Origin: Mariannaea sp. PMI_226
Taxonomy: Eukaryota > Ascomycota > Sordariomycetes > Hypocreales > Nectriaceae
Assembly: GCA_024336345.1 (NCBI GenBank)
Contig: JANFOG010000001.1
Coordinates: forward strand, 2,542,001-2,606,000
Reading direction: 5' to 3'
Length of the DNA: 64,000 bases
The notes under the pieces were generated by a model, which made no database searches, was not told the origin of the DNA, and saw only the letters and a program-made list of their open reading frames with translations. Positions 1 to 10,137 of this stretch are shown one piece after another. The translations under genes and the position numbers were made by a program. The stretch's first letter is position 1. The number at the start of each line of letters is the position of its first letter.

Positions 1-1821
1 CGTCTCGGCTGTTTGTTCGCAATCTCTCATACAGTACAACTGAGGATGATCTTCGCGAGAGCTTTCAGAAGTTCGGAGACCTTGAAGAGGTACGCGTTAC
101 TTTCCCCGTCTTTCCTTCTTCTTTCTTTCCTGGGTCCTTTGACTTTTGACCCGTGAATGGCAACGTGATGAACCCCAGATAGGGACAGCTGATAACCTGC
201 TGAGAACCCTGGGCGAATATTTTAGTAGATGCTTCGATTGTCTGATATTGCCACCGTCTTGACATTGCCTTTGTCTTGTTTTCCAGTTGTCAATAAGAAT
301 CAGGTCACTGACAATACTTACTAGGTCCATCTACCTACGAAGAGCTCGGGGACTAGCAAGGGATTTGCCCTGATTCTCTTCAAGGACCCATCCAGTGCGG
401 TTGAAGCATTCCAAGCCATGGACGGGACAACGTTTCAGGGGCGACTTCTTCACATCATTCCTGCCAGCGCAAAGAGAGACACTGGCCTAGACGAGTTTGC
501 CATCTCCAAGCTCCCCTTAAAGAAACAAAACATAATCAGAAAAAAAGCTGAAGCTGCAGCAACCACATTCAACTGGAATGCGCTTTACATGAGCCAGGAT
601 GCAGTCAACGCGTCTGTTGCGGCTCGCCTTGGTGTTTCGAAATCTGAGATGCTGGACCCTACGTCTGCCGATGCCGCCATTAAACAAGCGATCGCTGAGA
701 CCAGCGTCATTCAAGAGACCAAAGCCTATTTCGCCGCCAACGGGGTTGATTTGGAAGCCTTCAAGTCCCACAAGCGGGGCGACACAGCCATCTTGGTTAA
801 GAACTTCCCGTACGGGACTACGATCGACGAACTTAGGAAACTTTTTGAGGAGACGGGTCCGGTACTGAGAGTTCTAATGCCTCCTAGTGGCACAATCGCT
901 ATTGTCCACTTTGCGCAGCCTAACCACGCCAAATCCGCCTTTGGAAAGCTGGCGTACCGCCGGATCAAAGATAGCGTTCTCTTTTTGGAGAAGGCGCCTA
1001 AGGATATCTTTAAGGATGGCCAGATCGACCAAGTCGCAGCACTAAAAGATCGGCCGACAGCAGTTCAAAAGCTAAGTGTTAACGACTTGCTGTCACGCGG
1101 CGATAAGACGGAGGAGGACGTGGAAACGAGCACAATTTTTGTGCGCAATTTAAACTTCGCCACGACAACACCTAAATTGGCTGAAGCTTTTGAGTCCTTG
1201 GACGGATTTGTGTCCGCCAGAGTTAAGACTAAGATGGATCCCAAGAAGCCAGGTCAAACACTGAGCATGGGATTCGGCTTTGTAGAGTTCCGTTCAAAGG
1301 AACAAGCACAGGCGGCCCTAAAGGTCATGGATGGATATGTTTTAGATGATCATACTCTCGGGGCCAAGGCGTCTCACAAGGGCCATGATGCCGCTGAGGA
1401 GCGTCGACGTGAGGACAAGGCGAAGAAGGCTTCTGGTCAGAAGACTAAGATCATCATCAAGAATTTACCTTTCCAGGCCACCAAAAAGGACATCCGGACA
1501 CTATTCGGCACTTACGGCCAGCTCAGATCTGTGCGGGTCCCGAAGAAGGCTGACTATACCGCAAGAGGATTTGCATTTGCTGACTTTGTTACACCGCGCG
1601 AGGCCGAGAACGCACTAAATGCGCTGAAGGATACCCACCTGCTGGGTCGCAAACTGGTACTTGACTTTGCGGAGGCTGAGGCAGTTGATGCTGAGGAGGA
1701 GATTGCGAAGATGCAGAAAAAGGTTGGAAGACAGGTCAATAAAGTAGCCCTTCAACAATTGACTGGGAGAGGGAGACAAAGAGTTAATATTGGAGATAAC
1801 GAGGACGAATTCGAGGGCTAA
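1..1821 (+). CDS. MRD1: Multiple RNA-binding domain protein Mrd1, 3' part (5' end outside window)
   Basis: Family knowledge: Mrd1 is a nucleolar multi-RRM protein needed for early pre-rRNA cleavage and 40S subunit formation. Seen: coding starts before the window; the frame runs 3-89, an intron 90-324 (GT...TTACTAG) is removed in phase 0, and coding continues 325-1821. The pieces give about 528 residues. The intron splits an RRM: RNP2 (LFVRNL) lies in the first exon and RNP1 (GFALILF) just after the junction. Three more RRMs follow: ILVKNF near 793, IFVRNL near 1135 with RNP1 GFGFVEF, and IIIKNL near 1452 with RNP1 GFAFADF. A basic tail follows, and the protein ends in an acidic DNEDEFEG-type stretch. 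The RRM count and C-terminal order match fungal Mrd1. The N-terminal part, including at least one further RRM, is missing only because the window begins there. Confidence 0.92.
90..324 (+). other. Intron in MRD1
   Basis: Donor GTACGC follows a complete codon; acceptor TTACTAG precedes a valine codon. Removing it restores one continuous RRM. At 235 bp it is long for this window but has normal sites, including a CACTGAC-like branch site shortly before the acceptor. Confidence 0.85.
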
Positions 1822-2934
1822 AAAGCTCAATTCAATAATACTTTCTCTCTCTGAATCTCAAAGCCGAAAAAAAAAAACAAAGAACACTATACTCACAACT
1901 ACGCAAAGGAAGCTCGCAGAACACATCAAGTGACATGTATAAGAGAGAAGAAAGCCAAGCGCACGCACAGCAAGGCTGAAAAATACCCTCGTACACAGGG
2001 TGGAATCGCCCTTGGAAAGGGATCGATCAATCGATTCCATCAAAAGGATGCCAATTCCTGGGATGACGTGCCTCCTCAGATTGGAGGGTGAGGCTCGGCA
2101 TTGACAGGGAGCCACATCGAGCCTGGGGCTAGTGCTCTTCAAAGAATCCAATCTTTGAAGACGGGAGTCCGGGATCCTTTTTCATGTTTCTGGTTCTAAT
2201 CTTGTCTACATACCTTGCGCTATCAGCGAACTGGTGGGTGCTTGTCTGCTGGCACGCCCCCTTTGAGATGAGACAAAAGCCGGGCACCCACACCTTATCC
2301 CAGTTTTGGTCTCCCTCCCTTACGAACTGACGCCCTCTCTTCTCAAGCTGCCATGTGCTGGCGGCGCTCACTACTGCTCTAGATTGGCCGCCATGTCCCT
2401 TGGAGCATAGACATCCCTCTCGGCAATGTATGTTGAGAGTTCCCCGCTATGGGCCGTGGCAGCGCCCTTCCCACACCTCACCCTCCTCCCCTCCACAGAC
2501 CCTCCTTGTCTTAATGAATGGATGATGGATGGTGGATGGGTCCTGAGTTAATACACAGGCATTTTGGGTCGTGGAGGGGCGATTTTGCTGAAGGCACCGA
2601 CAGCCCTGGCCTCGGAGGGGTATTGCCCATAAGCTATCTATCTGGGTCTCCTTTCTCCTCTCCCCGGAAAAGGGACTTGGCATTATATCTTTCTAATAGT
2701 TTCTCATCGAAACTTGTACGTTCCAACGATCGAGCTTCCTTTTCTCCAAGCATACATCTATCCCACCATTCCACGTCTTGAATTCCTTCCAACATTTCTC
2801 ATCATCTTTCATCTGCACCTCGCCCCCATTCGTGAAGAAGCAAAAGGCATTTTCGCTGGCTCGAGGCTGTTCCTTGCGATCATACTTGCCGGCATTCCTT
2901 TGCCATTTTGCCTTTCTCACTCTCCACTGCAGCC
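1822..2934. promoter_or_regulatory. MRD1 3' region and abaA promoter/5' leader
   Basis: About 1.1 kb without a supportable gene; the small open frames here look random. The half next to abaA (about 2640-2930) is pyrimidine-rich, as fungal leaders often are. Two copies of CATTCC, which fits the published AbaA response element CATTCY, lie at 2767-2772 and 2893-2898. A six-base match is common by chance, so autoregulation is only suggested. Several out-of-frame ATGs, such as 2714 and 2778, precede the abaA ATG and could act as upstream ORFs if the transcript starts early. Confidence 0.5.
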
Positions 2935-5670
2935 ATGTCATCGTCACTCTATCAGCCTCATCCACGGCCGGTGTTGTCGTCGCAGAGATATTCACCTCCT
3001 GTGGACTACGTTGATGCACGGAGAAGCAGCACCTACAGTGCTTCTGGGCGGTTACCGCTCCGCGAGTCCAACGGCAACACCCAGTCGCACAGCTTCAACA
3101 GCATGGTATCATGTTATCCCAACTCAGTTGGCTTGTCGCCGTCCATGTCATCTAACCTCCATGCCCCGATGGTGCCCTCACAATCTTTCGACTGTCTCTA
3201 TGGGAGAGTACAGACTCCTCGTAACCAGCCTCGCTACCAGAGGAGAACTCGAAATAGCGTGAACCCTCTCTACTTCTGGCCGGCTTTCCGTCAATACCGC
3301 AACAGACAAGCGCACAAGGACACGCAAAAGGATAAGGGCGGTGTCTGGAGGAGACCGGAGCTTGAAGATGCTTTCGTTGACTGTAAGAGCGTGCCAACAG
3401 TGTTATGGCTCAGAATGATGTTACATGTGCTAATGATAGTGGTTAGCTGTGTTGCTTATGCCTCACATGGGTCGACGCAAGTTCTCTATGGGAGGAAAAC
3501 TTCACGGACGGAACATGCTGATAAGCGAATACATCTTTGTCATCTGTGTTGCTCTGCTCGGCAGCAAAGAAATCTTCCGTATCGACAATAGCAATGACAG
3601 CATTGAGCAGATGGGACGGAAGCAAGTCTCTAGTCACATGCAGGTCGTCAAGAAGTTTTTCGAAGATTTACGATGCTGTAAGATCACTAAACGTCTTGTG
3701 TGAGAGGAGACATGTGCTGACATTGTACTACGAAAAAAAAAGTCCACTTCCTCTTTCCCTCGGAAGAAAAGAAAGAGCCTGGTTCAACTAACTCGGACGA
3801 ATACTACGACGAAGAGGAGCAAGAGTCGTTCAAGTCCAATCCCGTCCTGACAGCACTTGCGGAGGGTCGAGTCCCAGATGTCAAGCCGAACTACGAATAT
3901 TTCTCCCAACTCTTGGCCCTCCAGTCACTGATCACGGTGCGACCTAAGACTTGCGAGCTTTATGTAGCATCGTCAGATGTCAAGATTCGAGACGGGATTG
4001 CTTATGATGCTCATGATAACCTTTTAGACCAGGAATCACTTCCTCACCTCAACAAGTATAACAACTGTGATGACAGCCCAAAAGGCCTCGGCAAGGAAGT
4101 ACTTCTACATGAGTATATACGAGCCTTGGACCGGACAACTTCGGCTTGTGCGAAGACGGTGACTCGCCGATGGCAGAAGGATGCACCCGAAATGTACGAA
4201 ACTCTCGATCTACCCACGCGAGATGAGGATTGCCTCCTGCTCGAGATGTGTGCAACCATTGAGATGCACGAAAATGCCAAGTTTCCCTCAGGGTCTGAGC
4301 TGACGGGCTTTGTTGAAATGGCCGTGACACAACCGAACCTCCAAAACCAGCGTTGGAAGTGCATCACTCGACTCACCCGCCCCTCTGAGCTTCACAGCGA
4401 CGAAGCGAAACAAGATGTATACAAGAACGAGACGGGAATTCACCGACGGGGATGCGACGATTCCAAGCCTGACTGTGACTGCCACACAAGGCCCCGCCAG
4501 GATATCCACGTCCCTTTCCCTGCTGTTGAGTGGGCCAAGATCCTGAGCACAGCTGTACAGTATCCTGATGTTGAACATCAGCGCAAGAAGGAAAAGAGAT
4601 CCAAGAATGGTGATGACGGACGGAAGAAGCTAGAGCTAGAGCGGTCTGGAAGTAAGCGCAAGCGATCTGAGGACGACGGTGATGCAGCCTCGTGGGCCCG
4701 ACGAGAACTTACAGGAAGTGATTTGATCTGCAAAGTGGCAATGTATCAGGAACTCTGGTCGTGCGCGCCCGATTCTACGCGCTGGGTTCGGCAGGCTATT
4801 ATTTTCTGGCGGTTCAACACGACGAACCAATGGTACAAGTACACCCCGGTCTTCAAGCCAGCAGGCACCACCTGGCGCTGGCTCACGGTAAACGACCCTA
4901 TGTCGCGATACCACCAACAGAAGGCTCTCGTATATCCTTCGGTCGGCGTGTCTAGAGACGCCGTCATGTCACCAACGCCGTCGGCTAGCCAACACATGAC
5001 GGCAGTCATGAGTGAGACATTCAGTTCGGCCTGGGACAACACTGTGAACCTTCCACAATTGCCTACGACAAACAATGGGCTTAGCCTGTTTGAATCCTTC
5101 TCAGGTGGTCTCGCTACGCCTCCGCCAACAGCTGGCCTGCATCCCTCGTACCCAGCTAACTACGACCACAATATACCCCAGACTACTGGTGTTGGTTTCC
5201 TGCCCTCCACGTGCACCACAACAACGGGCACAGAGCCTCAACAGCCTGGTACAGCGAACCATGGGCAACATCCCACCTACTTTGACGGAACTGGCCCGAC
5301 AACACTGGCAGATCTGAAGCCAATCATCTCGACTGTCAACCCTTTTACAGCAGCCTCCACTACGGCGCTTGACTTGGGGAATCCTCTCGTGTACGATAAT
5401 GGGGAGTGCGATACGACAAATCTTCAAGGATGGGATATGCCGACTCTGGATACTTGGCCTACTAACCCAGCTTCTGCTGCCGCGGAATGGGCAGCACACA
5501 CTGTGAATAAGGTGGGCACTCAGGAGCAGCAGGCTATTTGGGCACCAGCACAGTGGTCGCAAATGGCAGCAGCACATACAGAACGCGACGGCAGTCCGCG
5601 ACCTATGAAACGACGAAGAGCAGAGACGATGGACGGCCATGTGCCGGTGACGGTGGCCGCGGGATGGTAG
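2935..5670 (+). CDS. abaA: Conidiophore development regulator AbaA (TEA/ATTS-domain transcription factor)
   Basis: Known: AbaA is a nuclear TEA-domain factor in the BrlA-AbaA-WetA conidiation cascade, controlling phialide and spore differentiation. Model: exons 2935-3382, 3447-3677 and 3743-5670, giving 868 residues; the introns have GTAAGA donors and CTAAT/CTGAC-like branch sites, both phase 1. The 2935 ATG is the first in frame. The TEA domain spans about residues 134-221 and crosses intron 1: GGVWRRPELEDAF, then GRRKFSMGGKLHGRN, then GRKQVSSHMQVVKKFF (recognition helix). A roughly 25-residue hydrophobic/Asn-rich insert (VICVALLG...) separates the second and third helices, as I recall for Fusarium-type AbaA. 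Near residue 520-535 a Lys/Arg-rich run with KRKRSEDD looks like a nuclear localisation signal. The C-terminal third is Thr/Pro/Gln-rich and probably regulatory. The length suits hypocrealean AbaA. Confidence 0.93.
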
Positions 5671-8300
5671 AAGTCGGAAGGGAAGGGATGACTACATCTT
5701 CAATGCGAGCTACACATTAGAGCGGAATGATATGCACGGACTGGGAATAATGCATTGCTAGGACATGGACACGTTATGAGTCTTGCCAGAGGCCACGATA
5801 TCTTTTTTTTTCTTTCTTTTTCACTCGGCTCTGGGGTTGGCGTTTTGGGGATATAGTTGTTTTTCTGATATTTTTTTTTATCTTTTCTCGTTTCCTTTCT
5901 TTTATCAGGGTCCCAACAAAAAGGTCATGTTGGATACGGAGACAAAAAGGCATAATTAGATAATTAGGGCAAAGCAAGTAACGGAGCTGGATTCTACACT
6001 TACATCATCTTGCTGTTGTGTTCTCATTCTGTGGCTGCTTAGTGATGAGGTGTAGGTCAACGCCTCAAAGCTTCATTTTTTTGAGAATTTTTGGCTTCCA
6101 GAGATCTTTTCCATTCTCGGACCTTGAGGTCTTCATTATGACGACATACACTTTACCTTGTCCTACTTAATTTTGCCCAAACAAAAAAAAAAGGGATCAA
6201 AGTATGAGTTAAATTCGAAATGTATCGATAGAGATCACAAGAAGCTCCTTTTGGTATTGCAATAGCTGGATTGTCACCATCGTATAATAGCTCAACTGAC
6301 GGTAATGGATGGGGAGATCCTACCCGAGAGACTAGCTGACAAGACGGTTGAACACACAAGGGGAGAAGGAAGAAAAAGGACAAGACAAAGGCAACGATCG
6401 GAGGATTGACAAAGACATTTTTTGTTTAAAATGATTTGATCAGTGAGACATGGGGTCGGGTGGGTTGGGTGTCATGCGTGAACGTGAGCTTTTTGCTTGC
6501 CAGCTCTCTTGTTCCGTAGTGTCCTTTTTCCTTTCTTCATTCTTTTCTATGTTAAAAAAAAAAAAGCTCATCTTACTGAACATCCATGAAAATGACACAG
6601 CAAGCGCATGCATGGTTTCAAACCTCGTTGGGGCTCGAGCAATGAATACGAATGTCACTGGAGGGATGTGAAACTAGGGGGGGTGAGGTGGGAGGGAGGT
6701 TTACCTCTCGCAGAGGGGCGTACAAAGGGGATACAGAGGTGGGCACAGAGGGGACATAAGAGGCCATTTGAGAGGGTACGAGGAGGGGCAGGGAGGGGTA
6801 GGAGAGGGAGATAATTAGAGAATAAGGAAGAGGGACAAATAGCTTGGGTTGTGAAGAAGGGTTGAATAAATGGAAGATGCAAGATTCAAGATGCAGGATC
6901 TGGACATGGGAGAGGGAGAGATTCACTGCTCAAGGAGGAAAGCTGCAGGGACTAAGCGAATAAATAAACAGGAGTGAGTGAATGAGTGAGTGAGTGAGTC
7001 TAAGATGAGAGAGCATGTGGGATAAATGGATGCGTGCATCTGTGAATACGTGGGTGAGTGAGTGAGTGAGTGAGTAAGTGAATAAGTGAGTAAGTGAGCG
7101 AGTAAGTCAGCGGGCATATCACTCCTGTACGGGTTGCTTGACCCTTTACCTAAGACTAGCTACGTCAGAGAGCCGCAATGCTTGAAACAAATTGGCGAGT
7201 CGAAACAAAGTCCATGTTTGAAGATTGTTGGCAACAAGCGAACAAATTGAACCTCACAAGCAGAGCAGCGTTGTTTGAACATGGGTCCATCCATCCACGA
7301 CCAACTGACGCTGGACGTCTTGTATCCAACGAACAGAGAGGGATGGCAGCGGAGGCTTCGCCTCATTTCTCAAGATAAAGAAAGTGCCACAATGGTCGCC
7401 CATCGCCAGGGCAGTAAAGTTGGCCTGTCTATTTCATAATTGCTGGCGCTTGATCAAACGGTTGGGCGAGAATTGACCGGGCCCCCCAAGGGCATAAAAT
7501 CGGCTAAGCATGGTGTTGTGTGGATTTAAACCCAAAACAGTAGCGAGACTGGAGTCTCCCTTCGAATATAGTGGTTCATCCTTTTGGGCGCGCAATCTTG
7601 GCTGACCTTGCGACGTGGGATTTGGGATTTGGAATATGGAAGATGATGGAACAGCAGCAATTTCTCATCGACTGAAGAACGTGCGACGTAGAAGAAGAAA
7701 AAGAGAAAAAAAGAGAAGCTGCACAACATAACACAAGAAGACAAGAGACAAGACGGCGCAACATCATACAAGACTGGGGTCATCTAATCTGTAGGTCCCA
7801 TTGGAAACTACTTGTTAACTAAGTAAAGCGACGTAAAGATTTTTTTTCTTTTGGGAAACAAGCTGAGAGAAGAAGAAAAAAAAAAGAAGAAGAAACGAAA
7901 CTCAGACTAATAATTATTGTATGGTGGTACCTTGCTGTTATGCAAATAGTTATTTATTAGATCCTTGTCTCACTCCAGGTTCGCAATCAAGGCTTGAGGG
8001 CCAATTGGTTGGTGCTCGTCAAGGCGCGCTTGCGACACTTTCAGATGGCCATGTACGTACCCAATTTTCAAATAGACGCCCGTCTCCAGTCGCCCATCAA
8101 AGTCCCCATGAAAGAAGTCCCCCTGGCCGTCTCAAGTTGTCCCCCCCCGGCCTGGCGCCAACAGGACAACCACAGCCAATCTCCCCAACCGCGGGTTCGT
8201 TGGTCCTCACGTTTTTACCTTACGAAGCTAACTAGACCACTTTATGTGTCTAAGTGTCTGCGTATGCGTGCATGCATGTGCCTCGCCCTGTGTCTGTGTC
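5671..8300. other. Gene-free region downstream of abaA with microsatellite and G-rich tracts
   Basis: No open frame here has recognisable coding character. The stretch holds T-rich runs (5800-5900), a purine-rich G-run segment (about 6665-6840) and a TGAG tetranucleotide array (6972-7107). There are no splice-consistent exons and no tRNA-like fold that I could find. It may include the abaA 3' UTR and distal regulatory DNA of the 10138 gene. Confidence 0.55.
6972..7107 (+). repeat. Imperfect TGAG tetranucleotide array, two blocks
   Basis: Direct reading shows repeated GTGA/TGAG units at 6972-7000 and 7051-7107, interrupted by about 50 bp of non-repeat sequence. Some units have drifted to TAAG. 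Confidence 0.9.
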
Positions 8301-10137
8301 TCTATCTCTGTCTGCAATGACCACCGACGTGCCTTAGGTTCCGCTCAGCTCCGTTCTGTTCTGTTCTTCCCTGCTCCGCTCTCCGCTCTCCTGGGTTCGA
8401 GACTCTCTTATCCAGGTCCAAGCAACGACGACGCCATGGCGATGGCGATAGCCGAGAAACACACATATCCATACAACGGACTTCCTACCCTCTCCCCCTC
8501 TCACCCCCCCGTCCAATCGGGCGCCTAAACCTCCATGCCCCCCTTGCCACAGAAACACAGGGTTTCAGTGAGATCTGAGGCTCTGCTCAAGGCGATGACA
8601 TTCAGATCTTGTTGCTATGGACCATTCATCAATGGGGCCTCGGGGGATTTCCCCCTGCTCCATCCACATTTTACTATTCTAACCTCTTGTTCCTGAAATA
8701 ACTATTCCTTAGACCCAGATTTTGCCCGAACATCGTTCGAGAGACCTGTTTCCTTGACCGTCCTCATTTCGCCCAACGATAGGCCCTCGGCCTTCCACTC
8801 TCTCGCTCTCTGGGTCACGAAATATATGTCTCTTCAACACCCCTCCCTCTCCCAAAACCCACCCTCTCGTAGAAATCGTCATCGTTGTCCAAAAGAGTGT
8901 ATTGATTGCCTTGATTGCCTGCGTGTATAGTTGCTTGTCCCGTCTTTCTCCTGTTCCCTCCCCCTCCAGGCTGCAGCCATCTCTCTTGTCCTCCGCTCCC
9001 TCTTCTTCAGCCCAACCGTCATCCTTCCTCTCCGTTTCTCCTGTCCTCCCGTCTCATCCTTGACCCCTCCCGTGTTCTGTTGGAGTCACACACAGTCTCT
9101 CGGCAGTACTGGACGCTCTCCTATTACCTCATTGGGCTCTTGCACGCCGGTGAGCCAAGCTTCCACATGTCACTCTGTTCTTGCCTGTGAATCACGAAAC
9201 AACAGGTGGAGATGGGCTTTGTAGACTTGGTTCAACACTTGTTTTCCCATCCTCCCTTTTTCTCTCTTTTCTCTCTCATTCCATTCTACAGGAGAACTCC
9301 TTTTTAACTCTTATCAATTTTTCTTTTCTTTGTAGAAATAATCCCCCGGTACTCGTCTTGTGTTGCAAATCACTCCTTGAGGTTCAGCAGGACTGAGCAA
9401 AAAGAGAGACCTCCCACAACCTCCCTCCACCTGTTCTGCGCTGGCCGCGTCGAATCGTCTTCAACTTCATCTGCCGGTCGGCATAATACGAACAACGAAA
9501 AAGAATCAACTCAACAACAAAACAGAACAAAATAGTTTGACAAGAAAGGAAAGGAACACGACAGCTATTCAGGCTACTATTGTTCACCACTGGAACAAAG
9601 CAACTAGCCAGTCATCTGTTCGGAATCTTGCCATCTGCTCTCCCTCGCCAGCACCTCATCACACAGCCCGTCGCCAGCTGTCAAACACTCACTCACCCAC
9701 TCACCACAATTCATTCATTCATCCATTCACTCAGCTGATTCATTTGCACCCACTCGCACATTCGCGAAAAAGTCTTTGCGCTAATTTAACTCGCTGTTGT
9801 TCAGCACATAATAAACAAACCAGCCTTCGTCTTGCGTTCTCTCTTCAACCGGTGACAGATTCTCTTTATCTGTTGTCCGTCTATTCATTCATCCACCTCT
9901 AAACGGACGCCTCTTTCACACACACACACACACACACCATCATTGTCAATCTCGAGTCACAAAGCGTTGCTCGTTCATTTTTAGATTTTATTTTCTTCTC
10001 TTGTCCTCGCCCTTCTTTTCTCTTCTTCTCTCCTCTTTGCATTCTTCACATCAACTCCTCCAACAGCCACACCCAGACGAGGGATCAAGAACGCAACACC
10101 ACGATTTGACTTGAAAACTGCCCTTCCTGCAAGTAAC
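8300..10137 (+). promoter_or_regulatory. Pyrimidine-rich promoter / probable long 5' leader of the 10138 gene
   Basis: The + strand is strongly C/T-rich for well over 1 kb, with long runs of TTCTCT/CCTCCC type (for example 8330-8400, 8820-9070 and 9960-10075). A CA microsatellite lies at 9917-9937 and a CACTCA/ATTC-repeat stretch at 9682-9734. Pyrimidine tracts just upstream of the ATG are typical of fungal leaders; the length here is unusual. Numerous short ATG frames are present, none protein-like. No TATA box could be assigned. Confidence 0.5.
9917..9937 (+). repeat. CA dinucleotide microsatellite
   Basis: About ten CA units, 200 bp upstream of the start codon of the secreted-protein gene. 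Confidence 0.9.

Noticed and set aside
6972..7107. CRISPR-like array
   Set aside because: Units are four bases with no spacers, a plain microsatellite, and CRISPR arrays do not occur in fungal nuclear DNA.
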